DNA from: Aminobacter sp. J41
GTDB taxonomy: Bacteria; Pseudomonadota; Alphaproteobacteria; Rhizobiales; Rhizobiaceae
Direction: 5' to 3'
Length of the DNA: 64,000 nt
Assembly (NCBI RefSeq): GCF_000526635.1
Contig: NZ_JAGL01000008.1
Coordinates: 62,001-126,000 of the forward strand
The notes beneath the pieces are model-generated. The model saw nothing but the letters and a program-made list of their open reading frames with translations, was not told the origin of the DNA and did not search any database. Shown piece after piece: positions 46,210 through 56,211 of this stretch. Numbering within the stretch: the stretch's first letter is position 1; every line of letters starts with the position of its first letter. A program made the translations under genes and the position numbers.

Positions 46210-46446
46210 CTACTTGCCGGTCGGCTGCGAAGACATCTGTCCCCGTTTCCTTGGCTTTGGCTGCGCCGGGAAATCGATGATCGTCGCGCTCCTCCGGGGC
46301 GCACGATACTCGGCAGCGAGGAGCGCGTCGATCAGGATATCAAGAGCCTGTCGCGTTCTTTCGCTCAGTTCATCGTTCCCACCGAGCAGGCGATAGGCTT
46401 CCTCCAAATGGCGGCGTACGGCCGGAAAGGTCGTGGTCACAGGCAT
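46210..46446 (-). CDS. Small hypothetical protein with helix pair and IDFP motif
   Basis: A 78-residue protein with amphipathic helices VRRHLEEAYRLLGGNDELSE and ALDILIDALLAAE, a basic/Pro segment, TIIDFPAQ and a Lys/Arg-rich tail. It resembles the 71-residue protein at 35903-36118 in layout and motif. ATG at 46446 is chosen as the start of the similarity; an upstream in-frame Met at 46584 has no supporting signal. Divergent from the aldehyde dehydrogenase gene; unknown function. Confidence 0.7.
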   Translation of the reverse strand: MPVTTTFPAVRRHLEEAYRLLGGNDELSERTRQALDILIDALLAAEYRAPRRSATIIDFPAQPKPRKRGQMSSQPTGK

Positions 46447-46542
46447 CTCTCCATGTCGCCCCCCATGTGCGACGGGTTTGCGCCCGCAACCGTTTCCATA
46501 GGTAAAACGGGAAAGCCCGCATTTTAATGATCGGGCGGCGGT

Positions 46543-46554
46543 CCACATATGTGG
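46543..46554. promoter_or_regulatory. Perfect 12-bp palindrome, candidate operator
   Basis: CCACATATGTGG lies in the 206-bp divergent region between the small protein (start 46446) and the aldehyde dehydrogenase gene (start 46653), about 98 bp from the latter. A dimeric regulator site is plausible. No known consensus recognised. Confidence 0.4.
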
Positions 46555-46652
46555 TTTACGCACATGATGAATCACGTGTCGCACCAGGTGCCGTAGCCTT
46601 CGAAACCGGCTATGGACTGTCAGGCGTGCAGAGTTTTTGAGGAGGCAGCGGA

Positions 46653-48092
<1,440 letters not shown>

Positions 48093-48182
48093 GCACGGCA
48101 GCCTTGCACCCGCACCCCTTGAACCCGAGCGCCTTCGGTGCGAAATGAAGGACTGGTAAATTTCTAGGATGGTAGCGGCCAA

Positions 48183-49016
48183 ATGGTCACTTATCTCGAT
48201 GCGGAGACGGCACCGCTTCGCAATACCGGTCAGATCCGTCTCTACAACGCGGAAGCCTTTGAAGGCATGCGCAAGGCCTGCCAGGTTACCGCGCGCTGCC
48301 TCGACGAACTCGTCTCATTCGTGAAACCCGGCGTAACGACGCTCGAGATCGACCGTTTCGCGTTCGAGTTCGGCATGGACAACGGCGCTCTCCCGGCCAC
48401 GCTGAACTACCGCGGCTATACGCGCTCGGTGTGCACCTCGATCAACCACGTCGTCTGCCACGGCATTCCGGACGACAAGCCGCTGCGCGAGGGTGACATC
48501 GTCAACATCGACGTCACCTACATCGTTGATGGCTGGCATGGCGATTCCAGCCGCATGTACCCGGTCGGCCAGATCAAGCGTGCCGCGGAGCGCCTGCTGG
48601 AAGTCACGCACGAATGCCTCATGCGCGGTATTGCTGCCGTGAAGCCCGGCGCACGCACCGGCGCGATTGGGGCCGCGATCCAGGCCTACGCCGAGGCCGA
48701 GCGCTGCTCGGTGGTTCGCGACTTCTGCGGCCACGGCGTCGGCCGCCTGTTCCACGACGCGCCGAACATCCTGCACTACGGGCATGCCAACGAGGGTGTC
48801 GAGATGCGCCCAGGCATGATCTTCACGATCGAGCCGATGATCAATCTCGGGAAGCCGCATGTGAAGGTGCTGTCGGACGGCTGGACGGCTGTCACCCGCG
48901 ACCGTTCGCTTACCGCGCAGTATGAGCATGCGGTCGGCGTCACCGAGACCGGCTGCGAGGTCTTTACCCTCTCCCCGGCGGGCCTGTTTGCCCCCGGCAT
49001 CACGATCGGGAAGTGA
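48183..49016 (+). CDS. map: Methionine aminopeptidase, type I
   Basis: A 277-residue metalloprotease removing N-terminal Met. RKACQVTARCLDEL opens the pita-bread fold; INHVVCHGIPDDKPLREGDIVNID gives the His and first Asp, VDGWHGDSSRMY the second Asp, DFCGHGVGRLFHD the His, FTIEPMINLG and QYEHAVGVTETG the two Glu. The N-terminus is about 15 residues longer than E. coli Map. It precedes radC by 1 bp, an arrangement usual in Rhizobiales. Confidence 0.95.
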   Translation: MVTYLDAETAPLRNTGQIRLYNAEAFEGMRKACQVTARCLDELVSFVKPGVTTLEIDRFAFEFGMDNGALPATLNYRGYTRSVCTSINHVVCHGIPDDKPLREGDIVNIDVTYIVDGWHGDSSRMYPVGQIKRAAERLLEVTHECLMRGIAAVKPGARTGAIGAAIQAYAEAERCSVVRDFCGHGVGRLFHDAPNILHYGHANEGVEMRPGMIFTIEPMINLGKPHVKVLSDGWTAVTRDRSLTAQYEHAVGVTETGCEVFTLSPAGLFAPGITIGK

Positions 49017-49017
49017 C

Positions 49018-49782
49018 ATGACGGGCGGGGAAGAAGACGAACGCGGCTTCTTCTCCGAGTTCCCGGTTGCCATGCCGCAACCGGCTCCTGCGCCGCCCTG
49101 GAAGGCGGACAAGCCACACTATCTCGGCCATCGCGATCGCCTCCGAAACCGTTTCCTTGAAAACGGGGCCACCACCCTCGCCGACTACGAGCTCCTCGAG
49201 CTCCTGCTCTTCCGCTCGATCCCGCGCGCCGACACCAAGGGAATAGCCAAGGCGCTGATTGCCCGCTTCGGCTCCTTTGCGGAGGTCTTAGGCGCACCGC
49301 CGCACCTGCTGCGCGAAGTGCGCGGCGTAGGCGACAGCGTCGCGCTGGACATCAAGGTGATCGCCGAAGCCGCGCGCCGCATGACGCGTGGCGAGATCGC
49401 AAAGCGCCCCCTACTCGGCACCTGGCAGCAGGTTCTCGACTATTGCCGCACGGCAATGGCGTTCTAGGAACGCGAGACGTTCCGCATCCTCTTTCTCGAC
49501 AAGAAGAACGTGCTGATCGCCGACGAAGTGCAGCAAGTCGGCACGGTCGACCACACGCCCGCCTATCCGCGCGAGGTGGCTCGCCGCGCGCTGGAACTGT
49601 CGGCGACCGCCATCATCCTCGTCCATAATCATCCCTCCGGCGATCCGACGCCCTCGCGCGCCGATATCGAGATGACGAAGCTCATCATCGAGGCCGCGCG
49701 GCCGCTGAACATCGTCGTCCATGACCACATCATTATCGGCAAGCACGGCCATGCGAGCCTGAAGGGCTTGCAGCTGATCTGA
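49018..49782 (+). pseudogene. radC: RadC/UPF0758 family gene interrupted by in-frame TAG
   Basis: One open frame from ATG 49018 to TGA 49780-49782 broken by a single TAG at 49465-49467. Before it: helix-hairpin-helix part (YLGHRDRLRNRFLENG, LLRSIPRADTKGIAKAL-like, LREVRGVGDSVAL). After it, without any shift: [26 protein letters not shown] and the JAMM metal site [15 protein letters not shown]. Homologues have Glu at the stop position, so GAG to TAG explains it. The truncated product (149 residues) lacks the JAMM domain. RadC is dispensable in many bacteria. A sequencing substitution remains possible. Confidence 0.85.
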
Positions 49783-49811
49783 CCAGCGGCTCCTCGGAAC
49801 TCCACGCAAAC

Positions 49812-49834
49812 AAAAAGGCCGCCCGGAGGCGGCC
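49812..49834 (-). terminator. Terminator, minus-strand orientation (trigger factor)
   Basis: GGCCGCC (49817-49823) pairs with GGCGGCC (49828-49834) across CGGA. Reading the minus strand the stem is followed by TTTTTG, so it suits transcripts arriving from the trigger factor gene. Confidence 0.75.
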
Positions 49835-49967
49835 TCAGTTTGTTGACAAACCCTCGACGCACCTTTCCGGAGACCGAGATTCACGGAACGTCTCAGAGTC
49901 AAAGTGAGAACGGATCGGAATCAACAAGTCTGATTTGAAGGCTCGCGGAACTTTGTCAGCAGTCTGA

Positions 49968-49989
49968 GGCCGCCCGGAGGCGGCCTTTT
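49968..49989 (+). terminator. Terminator, plus-strand orientation (radC)
   Basis: The identical stem-loop GGCCGCC-CGGA-GGCGGCC at 49968-49985, here followed by TTTT on the plus strand. It is the second copy of the 18-bp hairpin found at 49817-49834, giving a long shared 3' region for radC and trigger factor transcripts. Confidence 0.75.
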
Positions 49990-50009
49990 CGATTCCTTGC
50001 CAGGAGCGC

Positions 50010-51494
50010 TTACTCGGCAGCGTCGTCCTTGGCGGCCTTCTTCTTCGGAGCGGCCTTCTTCTTGGCCTCGCCCTCGCCTGCCTCATCGGCAGCCTTGGCC
50101 TTCGAAGCAGCCTTCTTGGCCGGCTTCTTCTCTTCCTTGGCCTCGCCCTCGCCTTCCTCGTCATCAGCGAGCAGCTCGTCCTTCGAGACCTTCTTGTCGT
50201 CGACGGAGATGACGGTCAGCAGGTGGTCGACAACCTTCTCCTCGAACAGCGGCGCGCGGATGCTTGCGAGCGCGTTCGGGTTGCTGCGGTAGAACTCGTA
50301 GACCTGCTGCTGCTGGCTCGCCGGGACGCGGCGGATCTGGTCGAACAGGGCGCGCTGCAGCTCCTCGTCGGTGACCTGGACGCCGGCCTTCTCGCCGATG
50401 TCGGCCAGGACCAGGCCGAGGCGGACGCGGCGCTCTGCAAGGCGCTGGTACTCGTTGCGAGCCTCGATCTCGGTGGTGCCTTCGTCAGCGAAGGTGCGGC
50501 CAGCGCGAGCGAGGTCGTTGTTGACCTGGGCCCAGATGTTGTTGAACTCAGCGTCGACCAGCTTCGACGGAGCCTCGAACTTGTAGGCCTCATCCAGCGC
50601 GTCGAGCAGCTGGCGCTTGGCCTTCTGGCGGGTAACCGCGCCGTACTGGCTCTCGATCTGGCCCTTCACGACTTCGCGGAGCTTCTCGAGGCTCTCAAGA
50701 CCGAGCTGCTTGGCGACTTCGTCGTTCAGCTCGAGCTCGGCCGGCTTGGCGACAGCCTTCACCTTGATGTCGAAAGTGGCTTCCTTGCCAGCGAGATGAG
50801 CGGCCGGGTACTGCTCAGGGAAGGTGACAGTGATGACCTTCTCTTCGCCGGCCTTGAGGCCGACCAGCTGGTCCTCGAAGCCCGGGATGAACTGGTTGGA
50901 GCCAAGGACGAGATCGGCATCCTCGGCAGCGCCGCCCTCGAAGGCCTCGCCGTCGATCTTGCCGAGGTAGTCGAAGGTGACCTTGTCACCCTGCTCGGCC
51001 TTGCCCTTCTTCTCCTCGTAGGTGCGCGCGGAATTCGCGACCTGTTCAACGTGCTCGTTAACTTCCTCTTCCGGAACGTCGTAGACGAGGCGGGTGATCT
51101 TGAGCGTGGACAGGTCCTTCTGCTCGATCTCCGGCAGAACCTCGTACTCGAGCGAGAACTCGAAATCGGCAGCGCCGGCGAGGATCTTCTCGGCCTCGGC
51201 CTCATCCTCGGTCATGATGACTTCCGGCTGCATCGCAGCCTTCTCACCGCGCTCCTCCAGGATCGAGCGGGTCGAGTTGTTGAGGATCTCGTTGACGACC
51301 TCCGCCATGAACGACTTGCCGTACATCTTGCGCAGGTGCTGGATCGGCACCTTTCCGGGACGGAAGCCGTTGATGCGTGCCTTATCCTTAGCCGCGAAAA
51401 GCCGCTCAGTGAGCTTGGCTTCCAGGTCGGAGGCTGGGACGATCACCTTGATCTGGCGCTTCAGCCCCGTGTTGAGCGTTTCGGTAACCTGCAT
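50010..51494 (-). CDS. tig: Trigger factor, ribosome-associated chaperone
   Basis: A 494-residue chaperone/prolyl isomerase. The ribosome-binding domain (1-125) includes the signature [17 protein letters not shown]; the FKBP domain (150-245) has [17 protein letters not shown] and [15 protein letters not shown]; the helical C-domain runs to about 445. The last 50 residues are an Ala/Lys/Glu-rich disordered tail ([19 protein letters not shown]), making it about 60 residues longer than the E. coli protein. It binds nascent chains at the ribosome exit. Preceded by 442 bp without genes. Confidence 0.96.
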   Translation of the reverse strand: MQVTETLNTGLKRQIKVIVPASDLEAKLTERLFAAKDKARINGFRPGKVPIQHLRKMYGKSFMAEVVNEILNNSTRSILEERGEKAAMQPEVIMTEDEAEAEKILAGAADFEFSLEYEVLPEIEQKDLSTLKITRLVYDVPEEEVNEHVEQVANSARTYEEKKGKAEQGDKVTFDYLGKIDGEAFEGGAAEDADLVLGSNQFIPGFEDQLVGLKAGEEKVITVTFPEQYPAAHLAGKEATFDIKVKAVAKPAELELNDEVAKQLGLESLEKLREVVKGQIESQYGAVTRQKAKRQLLDALDEAYKFEAPSKLVDAEFNNIWAQVNNDLARAGRTFADEGTTEIEARNEYQRLAERRVRLGLVLADIGEKAGVQVTDEELQRALFDQIRRVPASQQQQVYEFYRSNPNALASIRAPLFEEKVVDHLLTVISVDDKKVSKDELLADDEEGEGEAKEEKKPAKKAASKAKAADEAGEGEAKKKAAPKKKAAKDDAAE

Positions 51495-51936
51495 CTCAAA
51501 ACCTTTGTCTTCGTCTAGCCGCCGGGTCCGGCGGCTCGCCGTTCAGCGTGCGGGAATAGCGTGCCGGGGAACGGGATGGTAGGGAAATTTTTGCCGGCCA
51601 ACTTGTTGGAGGGCCTGCTTAATTCCGTCACTGACCAGCCTGTACCCGGATTGGCGCCGCGTTCAGGCAGCACAAATCGCGCCCCTATATAGCCAGTTTT
51701 AGGGCAAACGCCAGCGTTTCTGGCCAAATTGCTTTACAGAAGGGCGAATTCTGCAGCCTGTGCGCTTTTGAGGACTTTTCGCCCACCGCTTCGGTTGCTT
51801 GCACCTGCTCAGCGGCCAGTCGGCCAGGCACCGCGACGGCGAGGAACTCCCGCTTCAGGTCTAACCTGCTTGCATCTGGGTAGCCGCAATTGGCCACTTG
51901 CGAGTGCCGGCATTATATCATAGTGACAGCGCCGTT
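51495..51936. other. Intergenic region between tig and tRNA-Leu
   Basis: No coding-looking ORF or RNA structure is visible in this 442-bp stretch. It must contain the divergent promoters for trigger factor and for tRNA-Leu; TATATCATAGTG at 51914-51925 could be a -10 region for the tRNA. Confidence 0.4.
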
Positions 51937-52021
51937 GCGGGTGTGGCGAAATTGGTAGACGCACCAGATTTAGGTTCTGGCGCCGAGAGGCGTGGGGGTT
52001 CAAGTCCCTCCACCCGCACCA
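51937..52021 (+). tRNA. tRNA-Leu (anticodon UAG)
   Basis: An 85-nt class II tRNA with encoded CCA. GCGGGTG (51937-51943) pairs with CACCCGC (52011-52017). The D-arm TGGCGAAATTGGTAGACGCA is typical for tRNA-Leu, the anticodon stem-loop CCAGATTTAGGTTCTGG gives TAG (reads CUA and other CUN codons), the variable arm CGCCGAGAGGCG is long, and GGGGGTTCAAGTCCCTC is the T-arm. Confidence 0.96.
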
Positions 52022-52087
52022 TCAGCCCTCAGAGGCGCACCCAATCCCCTTAACTTGACAACCAATAGTGCTGGGCTAGGCTTTGGC

Positions 52088-52696
52088 GTGGTCAGCCATT
52101 TGGCTCCCGAGGTTCGGGGCTCGCGTCTTCAAGGCAAGCTATTCCGCGTGGTTCTCGCCGCGGTCGTCGTGAGTGTGGCGCTTGGAAGCCGTGTCCTGGC
52201 GTCGCCGCAGTTTGCGCTTGAGCCCTGGCAGGGTGGGCCGAAGCCTGCGTGGACACTGGATGTCCTGGATGGCGAGAAGCTGACGCTTGAGGGCTACCTC
52301 GGCAAGCCCGTCATCGTCCATTTCTTCGCCACATGGTGCGAGCCCTGCGTCGAGGAGCTCGGCTCGCTGGAGCGGCTTACCAACCGCAAGTACAGTGGCC
52401 TCGCGATCCTTGCCATCGACGTCGGCGAAATCGACGCGCGCGTGCGCAACTTCCTACGAAAGCATCCTGTCAATTTTCCGGTCCTGCTCGATCGCGATCG
52501 CGCGGTGACGAAGACGTGGCAGGTCACCGCGCTGCCGACGAGCTTCGTGCTGGCCTGCGGTCTCACGCCCGTCCTGCACGTGCGAGGCGACATCGCATGG
52601 GACAGTGCCGAAGTCGCCACCACCCTTGACCAAGCCATCCAAACGCCCGCCGAGGGGCAGCCAGCATGCAACCAGCAAAGGGAGGAAAGTGAATGA
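52088..52696 (+). CDS. TlpA-like thiol-disulfide oxidoreductase
   Basis: A thioredoxin-fold protein of about 202 residues. A hydrophobic signal/anchor (FRVVLAAVVVSVALGSRVLAS) precedes the domain; FFATWCEPCVEEL carries the CxxC site and VTALPTSFVLACG the cis-Pro loop. A further Cys lies just after. Resembles periplasmic reductants for cytochrome c or copper-site maturation. The start is uncertain: GTG 52088 or GTG 52148, neither with a good ribosome site; the ORF in frame with the tRNA is rejected. It overlaps the next gene by ATGA. Confidence 0.78.
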   Translation: MVSHLAPEVRGSRLQGKLFRVVLAAVVVSVALGSRVLASPQFALEPWQGGPKPAWTLDVLDGEKLTLEGYLGKPVIVHFFATWCEPCVEELGSLERLTNRKYSGLAILAIDVGEIDARVRNFLRKHPVNFPVLLDRDRAVTKTWQVTALPTSFVLACGLTPVLHVRGDIAWDSAEVATTLDQAIQTPAEGQPACNQQREESE

Positions 52697-53793
52697 CAAG
52701 TCGGCGTGAATTCCTGGCCGGAACGGCCGCTTTTTCCGCAGCTGCATTGATGCTGCCAAACGTGGCAAGGGCCGAAGTGAAATTCGACCCCCAGCCCGGT
52801 AAGTGGCGCACCTTCAGCATCACAACGCGCATTGAGCTGGCGGATGCGGGCAAGGCCGCCCACGTCTGGGTGCCGCTGCCGTCGCTGACGGAAGATGCGT
52901 GGATTGTGCCCGAGGGAGACGAGTGGTCGAGCAATGCGGCCTCCGCCGAAATCATCACCGACCCAAAGTACGGCGCAAAATTGTTGCGCGCGAACTTTGC
53001 CGTCGGCAACGAGCCTGGTGTGATCGAAGTGAGGAGCCGGATCAGGACACAGGACCGCGGCGCGCCGTTCGGCGGCACGAGGGCTGCGGCGTCGCTGAGT
53101 GATTCTGAGCGGCAGTTGTTCCTCGAGCCGACCGAACTGATGCCGACCGACGGGATAGTCAAGGAGACGGCCGACAAGATCACCGGCGGCGCCGGCGACG
53201 AGGTCGCCAGGGCCCGCGCGATCTATGACTGGATCGTCGAGAATTGCCACCGCGACAAGTCGGTACGCGGCTGCGGCACGGGCGACGTTGCGAGCATGCT
53301 GGAGTCGGGCAACCTGGGCGGCAAGTGCGCGGACCTCAACGCGCTCTATGTGGCGCTGGCACGGGCATCTGGCCTTCCGGCACGCGACGTCTACGGTCTG
53401 CGCGTCGCCCCGTCCCGGTTTGGCTACAAGAGCCTCGGCGCCGGTTCGGAGAACGTCACCAAGGCACAGCACTGCCGGGCGGAAGTGTATCTTACCGGCT
53501 ATGGCTGGGTCGCTGTCGATCCGGCGGACGTGCGCAAGGTGATGCTGGAAGAACCGCCAGCGGACAATCCGATCGATGCGCCGGTCGTTGTCGCGGCGCG
53601 CGAAAAGCTGTTCGGCGCCTGGGAGGGCAACTGGCTTGCCTACAACACCGCCCACGACCTCGTGCTGCCGGGTTCGCAGCACAAGGTGGCGTTTCTAATG
53701 TACCCGCAGGCCGAGGTCGGCGGCGAACTTCTCGATTCGCTTGACCCGGATACCTTCAAGTACACGATCACTTCGGCGGAGATCGCTTCCTGA
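52693..53793 (+). CDS. Tat-exported transglutaminase-like protein
   Basis: A 366-residue protein with a Tat signal (SRREFLAGTAAFSAAAL, cleavage near ARA-E) and a transglutaminase-like cysteine protease core (about 170-310). The catalytic Cys is in LGGKCADLNALYVALAR, His in KAQHCRAEVYL and Asp in WVAVDPADVR, so the triad is intact. The N-terminal region is a beta domain seen in family members of this type. It is translationally coupled to the TlpA-like gene, consistent with a periplasmic pair in which a thioredoxin keeps the active Cys reduced; that is inference. Confidence 0.88.
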   Translation: MTSRREFLAGTAAFSAAALMLPNVARAEVKFDPQPGKWRTFSITTRIELADAGKAAHVWVPLPSLTEDAWIVPEGDEWSSNAASAEIITDPKYGAKLLRANFAVGNEPGVIEVRSRIRTQDRGAPFGGTRAAASLSDSERQLFLEPTELMPTDGIVKETADKITGGAGDEVARARAIYDWIVENCHRDKSVRGCGTGDVASMLESGNLGGKCADLNALYVALARASGLPARDVYGLRVAPSRFGYKSLGAGSENVTKAQHCRAEVYLTGYGWVAVDPADVRKVMLEEPPADNPIDAPVVVAAREKLFGAWEGNWLAYNTAHDLVLPGSQHKVAFLMYPQAEVGGELLDSLDPDTFKYTITSAEIAS

Positions 53794-54308
53794 TTGGATA
53801 TTGGGGGGTGGGCGGCACGAGCCTGCCCCTGACAGCCTCAACATCACGATCTGGGCGTTGTTGCGATTACGCCTGTTTTAGGTCGATTGCGTCACTTCAA
53901 CCTGCCGACGCGGATGCCCATTCTCGTCGGCACCAAAGGTCCCCACAGGCCGCCATTTCGGCCTGACCATTTTCAGCTTATCGTGCCCCTAAAGCATTGC
54001 GGACCGGAAGTCGCCGCTTCTTCCGTTGCGTAAGTTCTGGTGTCAGCACCCTTCTCAACAAAGACTACGCAGACACAAATAGGTTCGCAATATGGACCTC
54101 ATCGCTTCTTCCAAGAATATTGATCTCTCACTTTGGATGTGCAAACCTCAACTTGGAGGAGCTTGGTGGTCCACGATGTGGATCACCGGTTAAGCACGAG
54201 GATCGCACAAGCGGCCGTGCAGAGGGGGACTCATCCGGATTGTTTTCCGCGTGGAGGCGCAGGAGGAAATTCGGGGAGTTGCCGTCGGATCTGGGAGGAG
54301 CGACCGCA
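53794..54308. other. Long intergenic region before the TRAP operon
   Basis: A 515-bp stretch without convincing ORFs. A 6-bp hairpin AGGCCG-N6-CGGCCT (53947-53964) followed by CATTTTC may weakly end the transglutaminase transcript. An imperfect inverted repeat at 54164-54186 is listed separately. GGGAGGAGCG just before 54309 is the ribosome site of the TRAP gene. Confidence 0.45.
54164..54186 (+). promoter_or_regulatory. Candidate operator upstream of TRAP genes
   Basis: GGTGGTCCA (54164-54172), 5-bp spacer, TGGATCACC (54178-54186): 8 of 9 positions are symmetric. It lies 123 bp before the TRAP gene start and is a reasonable site for the IclR regulator encoded in the same cluster. Binding is inferred. 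Confidence 0.4.
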
Positions 54309-56177
54309 ATGGCGGCAACCGACGAGGACGCTTTTTCTGTCGAAAGCCACGCCGAGGTCGAGGGCGCACGCCCCGGCTCGGCGCTAATGAAGCCCGTCGA
54401 GGTGGTCGCATCGATACTCCTCGTCATCATCGTCGGCCTGCTGCTCACCGGGGTCGTCGCCCGTTACGTCCTGCACACGCCAATCGTCTGGATCGACGAG
54501 GCAGCGTCGATCTCCTTCCTGTGGCTGGCGATGCTGGGTTCGGCGATTGCGGTCGACCGCAACGAGCACCTGCGCCTCACCGTCTTCGCGGCACTCTTTC
54601 CTGAACGGTTGCGCAGCTTCATCGACACGCTCGCGATGGTCGTCGTCATCGTCGTGCTCGCGGCACTCATCATGCCCGCCATCGAATATGTGCGGGAAGA
54701 ATCCTTCATCACCTCGCCGGCGCTGAAGATCTCGGTCAGCTACCGCGTCTCGGCGCTTGTGGTCGGCATCGTGCTGATGATGCTGGTGGCGCTTCGCCAC
54801 CTGTTCGCAAGCTCGAGCATCGCCGACATCGTCAAGGCGGCTGCGCTGGTGGCGTTGCTCGGCGCCATCGGCTGGTGGCTGTCGCCGTTCTTCATGAGCC
54901 TCGGCAACGTCAACATCCTGATTTTCCTGGTGGGACTGGCCGCGCTTTGCCTGGTCCTCGGCGTACCTATCGCCTTCTGCTTCGGCATGGGAACGATCGC
55001 ATTCCTGACGCTGACGACCCATGTGCCGATGATGGTGATGATCGGGCGCATGGACGAAGGCATGTCGAGCCTGATCCTGCTGTCGGTTCCGATCTTCGTA
55101 CTGCTCGGCTGCATCCTCGACGCCACTGGCATGGGCAAGGCAATCGTCGAGTTCATGGCCTCGCTGTTGGGGCACGTGCGCGCCGGCATGTCCTACGTCC
55201 TGCTTGGTTCGCTGTTCCTCGTCTCGGGCATTTCGGGATCGAAAGTCTCCGACATGGCAACGGTCGCCCCTGCCCTGTTCCCGGAAATGAAGCGACGTGG
55301 CCACAAGCCTAAGGAGATGATCGCACTGCTGGCCACCGGCGCTGCGATGGCCGACACGGTACCGCCGTCGATCGTGCTGATCGTGTTAGGCTCGGTCGCG
55401 GGCGTTTCGATCGCAGCCCTCTTCACCAGCGGTTTCGTCATTGCGATCGTGCTGCTGCTGGCGCTGGCCGTGCTCGCCCGCTGGAAAGCGCGCCACGAGA
55501 GCATGGAAGGCGTGAAGCGCGCGTCGTTGCGTGTCATCTGGACGGCGCTGCTGATTGCAGCCCCTGCCCTGCTGCTACCGTTCCTGATCCGCGGCGCTGT
55601 CGGCGGCGGCATCGCGACGGCGACGGAGGTGTCGACCATCGCCGTGCTCTACGCCTTCGTCATCGGCATCGTGCTCTATGGCGGCATCCGGCCGGCAAAG
55701 ATCTACGCCATGCTCGTCGAGACGGCGGCATTGTCCGGTGCGATCCTGCTGATCCTCGGGACGGCCTCGGCGATGGCCTGGGCGCTGACTCAGACCGGCT
55801 TTGCCCACCAGCTCGCCGGCTACATGCGCGAGCTGCCGGGCGGCTGGTTCGCCTTCATGCTGGTCACCATCGCGGTGTTCGTCGTGCTCGGCTGCGTGCT
55901 CGAGGGCCTGCCGGCGATCGTGCTGATGGCGCCGCTGATGTTCCCGATCGCCAAGCAGCTCGGCATCCACGACGTGCACTACTCGATGGTGGTGGTGACC
56001 GCGATGAATGTCGGCCTGATGGCGCCCCCGATCGGCATCGGCTTCTACATCGCCTGCAAGATCGGCCAGGTCTCGCCCGACGAGGCGATGGGCGCGATCT
56101 GGCCCTATCTCGGCGCGCTGATCGTCGGGCTGCTCGTCATCGCCGCCGTGCCGGCGCTGTCGATCGCATACCTGTGA
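54309..56177 (+). CDS. Fused TRAP transporter permease, DctQ-DctM
   Basis: A 622-residue inner-membrane protein combining the small DctQ subunit (about 1-195, four helices, VVARYVLHTPIVWIDEAAS being the hallmark) and large DctM subunit (about 205-622, about 12 helices; IPIFVLLGCILD-like VPIFVLLGCILDATGM, ISGSKVSDMATVAPALFPEM, GLMAPPIGIGFYIAC). It imports a substrate with Na+ using the DctP protein encoded next. The ATG at 54309 has GGGAGGAG upstream; the 104-residue upstream extension is rejected. Fused QM proteins are a known variant. Confidence 0.94.
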   Translation: MAATDEDAFSVESHAEVEGARPGSALMKPVEVVASILLVIIVGLLLTGVVARYVLHTPIVWIDEAASISFLWLAMLGSAIAVDRNEHLRLTVFAALFPERLRSFIDTLAMVVVIVVLAALIMPAIEYVREESFITSPALKISVSYRVSALVVGIVLMMLVALRHLFASSSIADIVKAAALVALLGAIGWWLSPFFMSLGNVNILIFLVGLAALCLVLGVPIAFCFGMGTIAFLTLTTHVPMMVMIGRMDEGMSSLILLSVPIFVLLGCILDATGMGKAIVEFMASLLGHVRAGMSYVLLGSLFLVSGISGSKVSDMATVAPALFPEMKRRGHKPKEMIALLATGAAMADTVPPSIVLIVLGSVAGVSIAALFTSGFVIAIVLLLALAVLARWKARHESMEGVKRASLRVIWTALLIAAPALLLPFLIRGAVGGGIATATEVSTIAVLYAFVIGIVLYGGIRPAKIYAMLVETAALSGAILLILGTASAMAWALTQTGFAHQLAGYMRELPGGWFAFMLVTIAVFVVLGCVLEGLPAIVLMAPLMFPIAKQLGIHDVHYSMVVVTAMNVGLMAPPIGIGFYIACKIGQVSPDEAMGAIWPYLGALIVGLLVIAAVPALSIAYL

Positions 56178-56211
56178 AACCAGAAATCATAATGAGGAGG
56201 AGGAAACCTGC

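Noticed and set aside
49465-49467. Programmed TAG recoding (pyrrolysine or readthrough) in radC
   Set aside because: No supporting genes or stem-loop are visible and homologues have ordinary Glu; a nonsense change or sequencing error is simpler.
51992-52087. N-terminal extension of the TlpA-like protein from ATG 51992
   Set aside because: That start lies inside the tRNA-Leu gene.
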